Source of the DNA: Salinicola lusitanus
Lineage (GTDB): Bacteria > Pseudomonadota > Gammaproteobacteria > Pseudomonadales > Halomonadaceae
Direction: 5' to 3'
DNA length: 64,000 nt
Assembly (NCBI RefSeq): GCF_003206045.1
Contig: NZ_PZJM01000002.1
Location: 368,462 to 432,461 of the forward strand
A program made the translations under genes and the position numbers. The stretch's first letter is position 1. Each line of letters starts with the position of its first letter. The notes beneath the pieces were generated by a model, which did no database searches, was not told where the DNA came from, and was given only the letters and a program-made list of their open reading frames with translations. Shown piece by piece: positions 43,931 through 53,863 of the stretch.

Positions 43931-45226
43931 ATGAAACGCTGGGAACGCTACTCCATCGAGTCACTCATCGAAGACCGCGAAGACCCCAGGGGTCGGCTTT
44001 TTCTAAGTCCCAAGGGCCAGCAGCAACTCGGCCACATCAAGCTTCTCCACACTGGCGTCGACACCGTGCGTCAGCTTTACGCCGGCAAGCCTTGCCTCGC
44101 CCTGTTCGATCAGATCATCGAGACGTACCGCGAAGGACGTGGCGCCACCATCGACCTGTTCGGCACCACCTGGATCGTCGGCGCCGGCAACACCAACAGC
44201 GGCTTCCGTTACCGGCTCCAGAACAACGAGCTTGGCGTCATCGTCCTGTTCTACGCCCGGCACACCAAGGCTGAAGACGTCGGTACTCACCTCAAGATCG
44301 AGCTGTCGCCCCACTTCATCCACGAGCGCAGCACTGCCGATATCCAGACCTACCTGGATAGCATCGCCAAGGAACTGATGGCCTACGTCGAGCCCATGGG
44401 CTGCGCCGTTCACCTCGCCCTGGACATCCAAGGCTGGAAGCCCCCGAAAGACTTCATGGACCGCTTCGTCACCCGCTCCAAGAAGGTCACCAAGATCGAC
44501 GGCATCGACGATTTCAGCTTCAACCACGGCACCATCGCCACCACCTACGGCAACGCCGAAACCTTCATGTTCGGTACCGCCAGTGCGCTCCAGTGCTGCA
44601 TCTACAACAAGACCAAGGAGGCCCACGCCCGCGACAAAATCCACTTCTGGGAAAGCATCTGGAACACCGCCTCCAGCGACGACCCCACCGTCTCCGACTA
44701 CGATCCCAGGAAAGAAGTGTGGCGTATCGAAATGCGCTTCCATCAATCCGTGCTGCGGGAATTCGCCCAGGGCGTCCCCTGCAACGTCGACACTGGCGAA
44801 TGCCTGGACATGGAACACGGCTTCAAGCGCTTCATCGACACTGTGCCCCACCTCACCGGCCTCTGGCGCACCGCCATGGGCAAGTACCGCCTCGACCACT
44901 CCCGCAACCTCATCGACAGCGCGTGGCAGCTCCTGCAGGAAGACGCTCGGTTCTACGATCACGAACCCCACTTCCTCTACAAACGGGCCCGCAAGGCCCC
45001 TGGGCTCGGTAACGAAAAGAACGTCGCCCTGGTCGTGGGTAACCTCATCTCCCTCTACGCACGCCAGGGCTTCACCACCCAACAAGCCATGAACGGTCTC
45101 ACCCGCTGCGGTGCCTGGGACGATATCGCCAACTACTACCGGCGACGGGGGATCGATGCCGACCAGCTACGGCTACTCATCTCGCAACGGCTCGTCGAGC
45201 GGCGATTACTAGGGAAGGCTGCTTAG
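43931..45226 (+). CDS. Phage replication initiation protein (Rep, inovirus type)
   Basis: A 431-residue protein similar in size and layout to the rolling-circle replication proteins of Pf1/Cf-type filamentous phages (about 430 residues). It starts MKRWERYSIESLIEDRE, and a conserved-looking core includes FSFNHGTIATTYGNAETFMFGT and LQCCIYNKTKEAH. Rep nicks the plus strand and primes rolling-circle synthesis. Its stop TAG overlaps the GTG start of int. The active Tyr is not assigned with certainty. Confidence 0.85.
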   Translation: MKRWERYSIESLIEDREDPRGRLFLSPKGQQQLGHIKLLHTGVDTVRQLYAGKPCLALFDQIIETYREGRGATIDLFGTTWIVGAGNTNSGFRYRLQNNELGVIVLFYARHTKAEDVGTHLKIELSPHFIHERSTADIQTYLDSIAKELMAYVEPMGCAVHLALDIQGWKPPKDFMDRFVTRSKKVTKIDGIDDFSFNHGTIATTYGNAETFMFGTASALQCCIYNKTKEAHARDKIHFWESIWNTASSDDPTVSDYDPRKEVWRIEMRFHQSVLREFAQGVPCNVDTGECLDMEHGFKRFIDTVPHLTGLWRTAMGKYRLDHSRNLIDSAWQLLQEDARFYDHEPHFLYKRARKAPGLGNEKNVALVVGNLISLYARQGFTTQQAMNGLTRCGAWDDIANYYRRRGIDADQLRLLISQRLVERRLLGKAA

Positions 45227-46218
45227 TGGCGATCAAGAAAACCGCGAAGGGATGGCAGGTCGACATACAGCCTGGAGGCCGCGGGCAGCGACGCGTTCGA
45301 AAGTCGTTCCCTACGAAAGCCGAGGCCCAACGCTTCGAAAACAAGATCCGGGCTCAGCATGCCGACGGCACGCCCTACCTGAAACCTCAGCGCGATGACC
45401 GGACTCTCTCCGATCTCGTCGACCTCTGGTACGCGCATCATGGCATGTCGCTGAAAAGCGGAAAGGAACGCGTCAGGTCGCTCAAGAACGTCGCCCAGGC
45501 ACTGGGCAATCCCAAGGTTCGACACTTCACGTCCCAGATCTGGGCAGAGTACCGAACGGAGCGGATCAAGGAAGTCTCCCCGATCAGCGTCAATCACGAA
45601 CACGCCTATCTCAAGGCCGTCTTTTCCGAACTCGGACGCCTCGGGCTCTGGGATCAGGAAAACCCGCTGGCACGCATCCGCATGCTCCGCGTTACTGAAA
45701 AAGAAATGGCGTTTCTCTACGAACCCGAGATCCGTACGCTGCTTACCCGGCTCAAGAGCCTCGCCAATCGAGATTGCTATTACATCACCTGCATCTGTCT
45801 CTCGACGGGCGCACGCTGGTCTGAAGCCGAAACCCTCCGCGCCGAGAACCTCCGAGCCGACCGCGTCACGTTCGTCGACACCAAAGCCGGCAAGAATCGA
45901 ACCGTTCCCATCGACCAGCAACTGGCCGGGCAGATACGGCAGCGCAAGCGCGTGGGGCGACTGTTCGGTAATGCATACAAGGTATTCGGGCAGGCCATTG
46001 AAGACAGCAAGATCCAGCTACCAGCGGGGCAACTGACCCACGTCCTGCGGCACACATTCGCCAGCCATTTCATGATGAACGGCGGCAACATTCTGGTTCT
46101 TCAAAGAGTCTTGGGGCATGAGTCGTTGGCCATGACCATGCGCTACGCGCACTTTGCACCCGACCACCTGGAGGAGGCGGTAAAATTCAATCCGCTGGCG
46201 CGGTTGACACTTGGTTGA
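45226..46218 (+). CDS. int: Tyrosine integrase of the prophage
   Basis: A 330-residue phage integrase with a GTG start overlapping the rep stop. An Arm-type/SAM-like N-terminus (about 1-150) precedes the catalytic domain (about 165-320): first Arg in LSTGARWSEAETL, LTHVLRHTFASHF (H-x-x-R), LGHESLAMTMRYAH (His and nucleophile Tyr). It ends 6 bases before the right attachment repeat, typical of an integrase adjacent to attP. It explains integration into tRNA-Thr; most well-known inoviruses instead use host XerCD at dif. Confidence 0.95.
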   Translation: MAIKKTAKGWQVDIQPGGRGQRRVRKSFPTKAEAQRFENKIRAQHADGTPYLKPQRDDRTLSDLVDLWYAHHGMSLKSGKERVRSLKNVAQALGNPKVRHFTSQIWAEYRTERIKEVSPISVNHEHAYLKAVFSELGRLGLWDQENPLARIRMLRVTEKEMAFLYEPEIRTLLTRLKSLANRDCYYITCICLSTGARWSEAETLRAENLRADRVTFVDTKAGKNRTVPIDQQLAGQIRQRKRVGRLFGNAYKVFGQAIEDSKIQLPAGQLTHVLRHTFASHFMMNGGNILVLQRVLGHESLAMTMRYAHFAPDHLEEAVKFNPLARLTLG

Positions 46219-46224
46219 CACATA

Positions 46225-46369
<145 letters not shown>

Positions 46370-46389
46370 GAGCATAGAGACGTCAGCGA

Positions 46390-46464
46390 TGGCTGGGGTA
46401 GCAGGATTCGAACCTGCGCATGCCGATACCAAAAACCGGTGCCTTACCACTTGGCGATACCCCA
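46390..46464 (-). tRNA. tRNA-Gln(UUG)
   Basis: Minus strand, 75 bases with encoded CCA. It begins TGGGGTATCGCCAAGTGGTA, with loop TTTTGGT (anticodon TTG), T-arm GGTTCGAATCC and acceptor TGGGGTA/TACCCCA. It closely resembles E. coli tRNA-Gln(UUG). Confidence 0.95.
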
Positions 46465-46471
46465 GCATTGA

Positions 46472-46547
46472 TGGTGGCCAGAGACGGAATCGAACCGCCG
46501 ACACGGGGATTTTCAATCCCCTGCTCTACCAACTGAGCTATCTGGCC
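46472..46547 (-). tRNA. tRNA-Phe(GAA)
   Basis: Minus strand, 76 bases with encoded CCA. It begins GGCCAGATAGCTCAGTTGGT, has anticodon loop TTGAAAA (GAA), T-arm GGTTCGATTCC and acceptor GGCCAGA/TCTGGCC. First gene of the three-tRNA cluster. Confidence 0.96.
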
Positions 46548-46639
46548 CTCGCCAACGGGGACGCATTTAACCAGCATGCCGTTTGGGGGTCAAGCCTTTT
46601 TATTTCAAAAAGATGAGTTCCCTTCACGCTGCCGGAAAA

Positions 46640-46912
46640 TCACTGGCCAGGCGGCACGTAGCCCTCGGCGTGATCCGTTTCCTGATTGTCGAAGAACCGA
46701 TTCATCTGCGTCGTCAAATACTCCCGCGCCTGCGGGTCCAGCATATTGAGATGCTTCTCGTTGATCAGCCGCGTCTGCAGTGCCTGCCACTCCTCCCAGG
46801 CGCGCCGGGAGACCGTCTGCTGGATCTCCTGGCCCTTGGCACCGGGCAGCGGCGGAAATGCCAGTGCTTCTAGCTCCTGCTGGTACTTGCGGCAGAATAC
46901 CGTCTGCGCCAT
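46640..46912 (-). CDS. yggX: Fe(II)-trafficking protein YggX
   Basis: A 90-residue YggX: it begins MAQTVFCRKYQQELEALAFP and carries GAKGQEIQQTVSRRAWEEW and the RLINEKHLNMLDP segment. It protects iron-sulphur clusters from oxidation and binds iron. It lies 12 bases after mutY, the usual mutY-yggX pair; MutY itself has a 4Fe-4S cluster. Confidence 0.96.
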   Translation of the reverse strand: MAQTVFCRKYQQELEALAFPPLPGAKGQEIQQTVSRRAWEEWQALQTRLINEKHLNMLDPQAREYLTTQMNRFFDNQETDHAEGYVPPGQ

Positions 46913-46924
46913 GTCAGTCTCCTC

Positions 46925-48007
46925 TCAGTCGATAAGTGCGTGCGCCTGGGCCAGCATGGCCAACAGGGTCTTGACCGGCGCCGCCAGTCCCACCTGCGCC
47001 GGTGCGGCGGGATCGACCCACCGCTGGTTCGATTCGGCCACGGTGGCAGCCTGGCGATCCGGCAGTCGGACCGGTCTCGGCGTGATCTCCAGGCGAAAGT
47101 GGGTAAACGTGTGCGTGAACGATCGCCAGGCAGTACCGAGGTGCGCGCCTCGGTAGCGCCGCTCCAGCCAGTCGTGCAACTCGCTGTCGCCATCGAACTG
47201 CGGAAAGCCCCATAAGCCGCCCCACAGGCCGCTGGGCGGACGTTGCTCGAGCAGCACCCGGCCCGCGTCGTCCTGCAACAGTAACATCTGTGTCTGCCGC
47301 GTCGGCAACTCGCGCTTGGGCTTGGAGCCGGGATAGCGGCGTTCGTCGCCCTGTTCGTGGGCCACGCAGACATCCTCGAACGGACACAGCAGGCAGCTCG
47401 GCTTGCCGCGTGTGCAGATCATGGCACCGAGATCCATCATCGCCTGGGTGTACTCCGGAAGTCGGCGTTCCGGCGTGTAGCGCTCCGCCAGCTCCCACAG
47501 CCTCGCCAGCACGTCGCTCCTGCCCGGCCAGCCCTCCACCGCGTGCAGGCGAGCCAGCACGCGCTTGACGTTGCCATCGAGAATCGCGGCACGCTGGCCG
47601 GTGCTGATGCTGATGATGGCGCCGGCCGTGGAACGACCGATCCCCGGCAGCGCCGTCATCGCCTCGGGATCGTGGGTCGGGAACTCGCCATCGTGATCGT
47701 CGACGACGACCCGGGCCGCCTTGTGCAGATTGCGAGCACGGGCGTAGTAGCCGAGCCCGGTCCACAGATGCAGCACGTCGTCCTGGGGCGCATCCGCCAG
47801 CGTCCGGACGTCGGGAAAGCGCGCCATGAAGCGCTCGAAGTAGGGAATGACGGTAGTGACCTGGGTCTGCTGCAGCATGATCTCTGATACCCAGACCCGG
47901 TAGGGCGTCTTGTCGTGCTGCCACGGCAGCGACTTGCGACCGTGGGCGTCGAACCAGCCGAAGACTCGCTCGCGAAAGGCCTCGGCCGATAGAGCTATTT
48001 CCGCCAA
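46925..48007 (-). CDS. mutY: A/G-specific adenine glycosylase MutY
   Basis: A 360-residue MutY. The helix-hairpin-helix [12 protein letters not shown] and catalytic Asp ([14 protein letters not shown]) are present, then the 4Fe-4S Cys set [17 protein letters not shown] (C-x6-C-x2-C-x5-C), and a C-terminal NUDIX-like 8-oxoG recognition domain (about 230-350). It removes A mispaired with 8-oxoG. Second gene of asmA-mutY-yggX. Confidence 0.97.
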   Translation of the reverse strand: MAEIALSAEAFRERVFGWFDAHGRKSLPWQHDKTPYRVWVSEIMLQQTQVTTVIPYFERFMARFPDVRTLADAPQDDVLHLWTGLGYYARARNLHKAARVVVDDHDGEFPTHDPEAMTALPGIGRSTAGAIISISTGQRAAILDGNVKRVLARLHAVEGWPGRSDVLARLWELAERYTPERRLPEYTQAMMDLGAMICTRGKPSCLLCPFEDVCVAHEQGDERRYPGSKPKRELPTRQTQMLLLQDDAGRVLLEQRPPSGLWGGLWGFPQFDGDSELHDWLERRYRGAHLGTAWRSFTHTFTHFRLEITPRPVRLPDRQAATVAESNQRWVDPAAPAQVGLAAPVKTLLAMLAQAHALID

Positions 48008-48152
48008 ACAGCACCTCTCCAGAGTGGTGGAATCGAGTTGATCATCGATGGTGAATCGATCCGGAAAATCAGTTGGCGCCAGAGTCTGGGGTCGGCTTGA
48101 CGAAGAGACGCCGACATCGCGTCGGCGCCGGAGAGTCCGCTACTGGCTCGGC

Positions 48153-50567
48153 TCACTTGAACAGATCGCGGAGCTTGTTGCCGAGTTTCTCGGAAGCGCC
48201 TTCCCCCAGTTTGTCGTCGATCTTCTGACGGGTCCCTTCATCCAGCTGCTTGTTCAGCTCCTTGTCGACACGCTCGCCAGCCTTGCGCTTGGCCTCGTCC
48301 GTGGCGAGATTCGCCAGCGAGTCCTGAAACGCTTCACGATCGAATCCACACCACTGCCCGGGGGCATCACTCAGGTTGCCCTGACAGCGAATCGGGAAGT
48401 CGATTTTGGCCAGTCGCGGATTGACGCCGCAGGCGGCCTTGTCAGCGGTGTCGGTAAAGCGTGCCGCCGCGCGATAGTCGAAACGGTTGGTCACCAGGTT
48501 GACATCGCCCTTGCCGGTCACCGCGATGCCGGGAATGGCGATATCCAGGTCGTCGTTGTGCGCCACACCCTTGTCGACTTTCACACTGGCCTGCAGACGA
48601 TCGAAGGCGGTGTCCTTGCTCCACTCGCGGGTCGACTCGCGGCCTTCCAGGGTCGCTACCGCGCTGCACAGCTGACGCGACACGTTGACATCGAGCATCG
48701 CGCCGTCGTCGATCCGCAGCGCCGCCTGGCCATCGAGATTCTGCTTGAGCCCTTCGGCGGTGTTGGTGCGTGAATCGAAATCGCCCTGCAGGTTGAGCTT
48801 GCCGCGCAGCGGCGAGTCCTTGCCGCTGAAGTCCCGGTAGAGCGGCGCAATGTCGACCCCATTCATGCGCTCGGTGAAGGACAGCTTCATCGGCGGCTGG
48901 CGAAGATCGAGCGCGCTCGAGGCCTTCAGCGAGCCGCCGTAGAGCGAGGCATCGAGCGAATCGATGCGCTGGCGTCCACCACTGCCGCTGGTGTTCAGTT
49001 CGACATCACCCATCTGAACGCCCTTGGCCTTGAGCGAGTCGAGCGTCAGATGCCCCTCCTGCTTGAGCTCGGCCAGCCAGGCGACCGGCAGCAGCTCGGC
49101 ACCTTCGGCCGCGGCCAGCGCCGGCTGGACCCCGAGCGCCGAAAGCCATGCCGTGTCCTTGCCGTCACCACTCTCCGTCCCCTCCGCGCTAGGGGCCCGA
49201 GGGGGCAGATAACGATCCAGGTCGAGCTGGTCACCCGCCAGATCGAAGTCCAGCGCCCGACCGTCGAAGGCGCCCCCCAGCGAGCCCTGGAATGTCGTGT
49301 CGTCCAGCGTCAACTGCAGCTTGTCGAAGTCGATACGCTGGGCATTACCGGTGAAGGGTCCGTTCAACGAGAGCGCCGTGAGCGCCTTGTCGTCGGCGCT
49401 GTTCACCTCGACACCGAAGCGCGTCAGCCAGTCCCGAACGGATAGCGGCGCGAGTTCCAGCCGCCCCTGGTATTGCGGCGCGTCATCCAGTTGCGTGACG
49501 TCCAGGTTGCCTTTGAGGTTCAGGCCATCGTCCCCACTCAGGACGACATCGCCTAGCGTGGCGGTCCGGGCCTCCAGGTCGGCCACGGCATTGGCGCGAA
49601 GATCCAGCGATAGCGGCGTTTCCTGCATGGCCGTGTGGTAGAGCGAGGCGCCCAGTTCGATTCCATCGGCCCGATACTGCTTGGCCTGGGTGTCCGCGAC
49701 CAGCGTGGCGACCTTGAGGTTGAGCGACTGCGCCTGCTCGGCCAACGCCGGCAATTGCGCCTTACCGTTGAGCGTCACGTTCTCGAAGGTGTAGCGCCCG
49801 GCGCCGAGATCCATGCGCATCTGGCTCTTGAACTGGAGGTTGCCGTCGACGCTCGGCTGACGTCCGTCGACAGCGAACGACAGCTGGACCGGGAATGACG
49901 ACTGCGGGCTGACGTTGCTGCTCTGCAGGCTCAGGTTGGCCAGCGTGACATCCAGCGATTTCTGCTGGTCGACGTAATTCACCTGGCTGTTGGAGACCTT
50001 GACGCTGGCGATATCGAACGCCACGGCCTGGTCGTCGCCCGGCTTCAGGCCGGGGCCTCGTTTCTGGAGCTGGGCCGGCTGCTCCGACTGCGCGGTATTC
50101 TGCGGCGGTGATGTCGGCGGCGCTTCCCCCGTCTGGCCGGCGTCGTCGTTGCCGGCCAGGCGATCCAGCAGTACCTGCCAGTTGCCCCGGCCCTGCGCGT
50201 CGCGGGCCAGGTTGAGGCGCATGCCATCGAGAATCAGCCCGTCGACGGAAACGTCTCCCGTCAGCAGCGGCGTGAAGGCCACGCTGACCTCGGCGCTGTC
50301 GAAGCCGACGAAGGGCGCATCGTCCTGCGACTGTTCGGGAAGCCAGGCCTCGGCGTCCTTGACACTGACGCCGATGCGCGGATAGAAGGACCACGACAAT
50401 GGACCATCGAGACGCAGTTCGAGCCCGCTCTGGTTGCGGACCGCCTCGATCAGACGCGGCTTGAGATCGTTCGGATCGAAGAACGTGGTGATGTAGACGA
50501 CAGCCACGACGACCAGAATTCCCAGTACACCGATCGCCGCCAGCAGTGCTCTGACCAGCCCCTTCAT
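48153..50567 (-). CDS. asmA: AsmA family outer-membrane assembly protein
   Basis: An 804-residue AsmA-like protein. The start at 50567 has GGGAGG 8 bases upstream and gives an N-terminal membrane anchor (LVRALLAAIGVLGILVVVAVVYI) followed by FFDPNDLKPRLIEAVRNQSG, the AsmA hallmark. The periplasmic body is repeated beta structure with a Pro/Gln-rich stretch around residues 150-180; the final 60 residues are charged and helical. AsmA-like proteins bridge the periplasm in lipid transport. Divergent from hisB. Confidence 0.92.
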   Translation of the reverse strand: MKGLVRALLAAIGVLGILVVVAVVYITTFFDPNDLKPRLIEAVRNQSGLELRLDGPLSWSFYPRIGVSVKDAEAWLPEQSQDDAPFVGFDSAEVSVAFTPLLTGDVSVDGLILDGMRLNLARDAQGRGNWQVLLDRLAGNDDAGQTGEAPPTSPPQNTAQSEQPAQLQKRGPGLKPGDDQAVAFDIASVKVSNSQVNYVDQQKSLDVTLANLSLQSSNVSPQSSFPVQLSFAVDGRQPSVDGNLQFKSQMRMDLGAGRYTFENVTLNGKAQLPALAEQAQSLNLKVATLVADTQAKQYRADGIELGASLYHTAMQETPLSLDLRANAVADLEARTATLGDVVLSGDDGLNLKGNLDVTQLDDAPQYQGRLELAPLSVRDWLTRFGVEVNSADDKALTALSLNGPFTGNAQRIDFDKLQLTLDDTTFQGSLGGAFDGRALDFDLAGDQLDLDRYLPPRAPSAEGTESGDGKDTAWLSALGVQPALAAAEGAELLPVAWLAELKQEGHLTLDSLKAKGVQMGDVELNTSGSGGRQRIDSLDASLYGGSLKASSALDLRQPPMKLSFTERMNGVDIAPLYRDFSGKDSPLRGKLNLQGDFDSRTNTAEGLKQNLDGQAALRIDDGAMLDVNVSRQLCSAVATLEGRESTREWSKDTAFDRLQASVKVDKGVAHNDDLDIAIPGIAVTGKGDVNLVTNRFDYRAAARFTDTADKAACGVNPRLAKIDFPIRCQGNLSDAPGQWCGFDREAFQDSLANLATDEAKRKAGERVDKELNKQLDEGTRQKIDDKLGEGASEKLGNKLRDLFK

Positions 50568-50801
50568 TCGAATCCTCCCTGTGCGCGAACATGGGCAGGC
50601 ACTCGTGGGCGGGAACCGCTGCTCCACTCGAGCCGAATGCGGCTGGGCGTGGCCCGATGATGCGACTCGACCTGCTGTGCGGTTTCCGGCATGCCCCCTG
50701 TGTCTCCCTGTCGGCGGAACGACTTGACTGCGGTGGAGAACGGCCGAATTACAGCCGCCCGATAAACACCGCCATTGTAGCGGATGCGGCGCCCGATTCA
50801 C

Positions 50802-50807
50802 TATAAT
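50802..50807 (+). promoter_or_regulatory. Candidate -10 box for the his genes
   Basis: A perfect TATAAT lies 39 bases before the hisB ATG in the asmA-hisB divergent region. No good -35 is found at the normal spacing, so it is a candidate only. The rest of 50568-50846 holds no gene. Confidence 0.45.
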
Positions 50808-50846
50808 GGCCGATTCTCGCCAACCGTACCGGGAGATTTCCCCCGC

Positions 50847-51440
50847 ATGTCCGAGCGCATCGCCACGGTGTCGCGCGACACCAACGAGACGCAGATCACG
50901 GTGACGGTGAATCTGGACGGCAACGGCCGCCTCGATTGCCGGACCGGGGTCCCCTTTCTAGATCACATGCTGGACCAGGTGGCCCGCCACGGCATGCTCG
51001 ACCTGACGATAGACGCCCAGGGCGACCTCGAGATCGACGAGCACCATACCGTCGAGGATCTCGGCATCACCCTCGGCCAGGCGTTCGCCCAGGCGATCGG
51101 CGACAAGCGCGGCATTCGTCGCTACGGCCACGCCTACGTGCCACTCGACGAGGCTCTCTCTCGTGTGGTGATCGATTTCTCCGGGCGGTCCGGGCTGTTC
51201 ATGGATGTCGAATTCACCCGCGCGACCATCGGCCGGCTCGATACCCAGCTGTTCTGGGAGTTCTTCCAGGGGTTCGTCAACCATGCCCAGGTCACCCTGC
51301 ACATCGACAACCTGAAGGGTTTCAACGCGCACCATCAGGCGGAAACCATCTTCAAGGCGTTCGGTCGCGCACTACGCGCGGCAGTCGAGCAGGATCCGCT
51401 AATGGCCGGCCAGATGCCATCGACCAAGGGCAGCCTGTGA
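50847..51440 (+). CDS. hisB: Imidazoleglycerol-phosphate dehydratase HisB
   Basis: A 197-residue single-function HisB. The start at 50847 has GGGAG upstream. Paired metal motifs [17 protein letters not shown] and [17 protein letters not shown], with [12 protein letters not shown], are intact. It makes imidazole-acetol phosphate in histidine synthesis. First gene of hisB-hisH-hisA-hisF; the phosphatase half found in enteric HisB is absent. Confidence 0.97.
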   Translation: MSERIATVSRDTNETQITVTVNLDGNGRLDCRTGVPFLDHMLDQVARHGMLDLTIDAQGDLEIDEHHTVEDLGITLGQAFAQAIGDKRGIRRYGHAYVPLDEALSRVVIDFSGRSGLFMDVEFTRATIGRLDTQLFWEFFQGFVNHAQVTLHIDNLKGFNAHHQAETIFKAFGRALRAAVEQDPLMAGQMPSTKGSL

Positions 51441-51480
51441 TACCGGCCGGCGCCATCACCGACTCAGCGAGGAAACCGCA

Positions 51481-52122
51481 ATGACGATCGCCGTGATCGA
51501 TTACGGGATGGGCAATCTGCACTCCGTGGCCAAGGCGCTCGAGCACGTCACCCATGAGAACGTCATGGTGACCCGCGATCCGCGCTCGATTCGCGGCGCT
51601 TCGCGGCTGGTGCTGCCCGGCCAGGGGGCGATCCGCGACTGCATGGGCGAACTCCAGCGCACCGAGCTCGAGGGGCTGGTCAAGGATCTGCTCGAGGAGC
51701 AGGCCAAACCGCTGCTCGGCATCTGCGTCGGCCAGCAGATGCTGTTCGAGCGCAGCGAGGAGAATGGCGGCATCGACTGCCTCGGTTTCCTCCCCGGTGG
51801 TGTGCGTCACTTCGGCCATAACCTGACCAGCCCCGAGGGAGAGCGCCTCAAGGTACCTCACATGGGCTGGAACCGGGTGACCCAGCATCATGCGCATCCG
51901 CTGTGGAACGGCATCGAGGACGGCGCGAGGTTCTACTTCGTGCACAGCTATTACGTCGAGGCCGCCAGCGATGCCGATATCTTCGGCAAGACCGCTTACG
52001 CTGGCGCCGATGCCCATGTGGTCACCGGCCGCGGCACCGTGTTCGCGGTGCAGTTCCACCCGGAGAAGAGCGCCAAAGACGGCCTTCAGCTGCTGGAAAA
52101 TTTCGTCAACTGGGCGCCCTAG
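51481..52122 (+). CDS. hisH: Imidazole glycerol phosphate synthase, glutaminase subunit HisH
   Basis: A 213-residue class I amidotransferase: Cys nucleophile in GICVGQQMLF (about 82), His/Glu in VQFHPEKS, and opening IAVIDYGMGNLHSV. It supplies ammonia from glutamine to HisF. Spaced 40 bases from hisB. Confidence 0.97.
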   Translation: MTIAVIDYGMGNLHSVAKALEHVTHENVMVTRDPRSIRGASRLVLPGQGAIRDCMGELQRTELEGLVKDLLEEQAKPLLGICVGQQMLFERSEENGGIDCLGFLPGGVRHFGHNLTSPEGERLKVPHMGWNRVTQHHAHPLWNGIEDGARFYFVHSYYVEAASDADIFGKTAYAGADAHVVTGRGTVFAVQFHPEKSAKDGLQLLENFVNWAP

Positions 52123-52193
52123 GCACAATCCGAGACATGGCCGCCCCGCCGGCTTTTCAGACGGCACCTGACTGACTCAAAGGACTCGAAACC

Positions 52194-52976
52194 ATGCTGG
52201 TAATCCCCGCCATCGATCTCAAGGACGGCCAGTGCGTGCGGCTCAAGCAGGGCCGCATGGACGATGCCACCTCTTACGGTGACGACCCGGTGGCGATGGC
52301 TGCACGCTGGGTCGAAGCCGGCGCCCGGCGGCTCCATCTGGTCGATCTCAACGGCGCCTTCGAGGGCAAGCCGGTCAACGGTGAAGCCGTCACCGCCATC
52401 GCCCGCGCCTATCCCGACCTGCCAATCCAGATCGGCGGCGGCATCCGCAGCCCTGACACCATCGAGCACTATCTCGCCGCTGGCGTCAGCTACGTGATCA
52501 TCGGCACCAAGGCGGTCAAGGAGCCGGAGTTCGTCGGCGAGATGTGCCGCCGGTTCCCCGGCCACGTGATCGTCGGCCTGGACGCCCGCGACGGCTTCGT
52601 CGCCACCGATGGCTGGGCGGAAGTCTCGACCGTCAAGGCGGTGGACCTGGCCAGACGCTTTCGGGATGACGGCGTCTCCTCGATCGTCTACACCGACATC
52701 GCCCGCGACGGGATGATGCAGGGCGTCAACGTCGAAGCCACTGCCCAACTCGCCCGCGACGGCGGCCTGCCGGTGATCGCCTCCGGCGGGGTGACCGACC
52801 TGGAAGACATCCGCGCCCTGGCCGAGGTCGCCGACAGCGGCATCATCGGCGCCATCACCGGCCGCGCCATCTACGAAGGCTCGCTCGACGTCGCCGAGGC
52901 CCAGGCGCTGAGCGATTCGATTCAGGGCGATTCGATGCGGGGCGATGGGATCGATACCGAAGGAGCCCGCTCATGA
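52194..52976 (+). CDS. hisA: ProFAR isomerase HisA
   Basis: A 260-residue TIM barrel starting [18 protein letters not shown] with catalytic Asp in IDLKDG and the second in [10 protein letters not shown]. It isomerises ProFAR to PRFAR. The last 15 residues ([17 protein letters not shown] end) extend beyond the usual HisA and look unstructured. ATGA overlap with hisF. Confidence 0.97.
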   Translation: MLVIPAIDLKDGQCVRLKQGRMDDATSYGDDPVAMAARWVEAGARRLHLVDLNGAFEGKPVNGEAVTAIARAYPDLPIQIGGGIRSPDTIEHYLAAGVSYVIIGTKAVKEPEFVGEMCRRFPGHVIVGLDARDGFVATDGWAEVSTVKAVDLARRFRDDGVSSIVYTDIARDGMMQGVNVEATAQLARDGGLPVIASGGVTDLEDIRALAEVADSGIIGAITGRAIYEGSLDVAEAQALSDSIQGDSMRGDGIDTEGARS

Positions 52977-53746
52977 CATTGGCCAAGCGCATCATTCCCT
53001 GCCTCGACGTCGACGCCGGCCGCGTGGTCAAGGGTGTCAATTTCGTCGGTATTCGCGATGCCGGCGACCCGGTGGAGATCGCCAAGCGCTACAACCAGCA
53101 GGGCGCCGACGAGATCACCTTTCTCGACATCACCGCCAGCCATGAGGACCGCGACACCACCGTCGAGATGGTCGAGCGCATTGCCGGCGAAGTGTTCATC
53201 CCGCTCACCGTCGGGGGCGGCATTCGCCGCTGCGAGGATATCCGCACCATGCTCAACGCCGGGGCGGACAAGGTCTCGATCAATACCGCCGCCGTCACCA
53301 ACCCGGATTTCGTGCGCGAGGCCGCCGAGCGCTTCGGCAGCCAGTGTATCGTGGTGGCGATCGACGCCAAGCGGGTCAGCGCCGAGGGCGAGCCGCCGCG
53401 CTGGGAGATTTTCACCCATGGCGGCCGTCGCCCCACCGGGCTGGACGCGGTCGAGTGGGCGCGCAAGATGGTCGACTACGGCGCCGGGGAACTGCTGCTG
53501 ACCAGCATGGATCGCGATGGCACCAAGGTCGGTTTCGATCTCGGTGTGACCCGCGCGATCAGCGACGCGGTCGAAGTGCCGGTGATCGCTTCCGGCGGCG
53601 TCGGCAACCTCGACCATCTGGTGGCCGGGGTGAAGGAAGGCGGCGCCGATGCGGTGCTGGCCGCCAGCATCTTCCACTTCGGTGAGTACACCATCCCCGA
53701 CGCCAAGCGCTACATGGCCGAGCACGGGATCGAAATGCGGCTCTGA
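52973..53746 (+). CDS. hisF: Imidazole glycerol phosphate synthase, cyclase subunit HisF
   Basis: A 257-residue HisF beginning [19 protein letters not shown], with catalytic Asp11 in CLDVD and the second in TSMDRDGTK. With HisH it makes imidazole glycerol phosphate and AICAR. Starts in the hisA stop (ATGA) and is followed by a 15-bp perfect hairpin. Confidence 0.97.
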   Translation: MTLAKRIIPCLDVDAGRVVKGVNFVGIRDAGDPVEIAKRYNQQGADEITFLDITASHEDRDTTVEMVERIAGEVFIPLTVGGGIRRCEDIRTMLNAGADKVSINTAAVTNPDFVREAAERFGSQCIVVAIDAKRVSAEGEPPRWEIFTHGGRRPTGLDAVEWARKMVDYGAGELLLTSMDRDGTKVGFDLGVTRAISDAVEVPVIASGGVGNLDHLVAGVKEGGADAVLAASIFHFGEYTIPDAKRYMAEHGIEMRL

Positions 53747-53790
53747 GCGCTCCAAGGCCGGCGCCAAAGCCGCCAGCACTGATCGACGAA

Positions 53791-53822
53791 AAGCGCCGCG
53801 ACCCGACCGGGTCGCGGCGCTT
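53791..53822. terminator. Hairpin between hisF and a convergent lipoprotein gene
   Basis: AAGCGCCGCGACCCG (53791-53805) and CGGGTCGCGGCGCTT (53808-53822) form a 15-bp perfect stem. A short T-run (TTTT) follows on the minus strand; on the plus strand the stem ends CTT without a clear run. Probably a shared terminator for converging genes. Confidence 0.75.
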
Positions 53823-53863
53823 GCGTTGGTGCGGCGCGCTTCGGTGCCGTAGCCAGGACGATG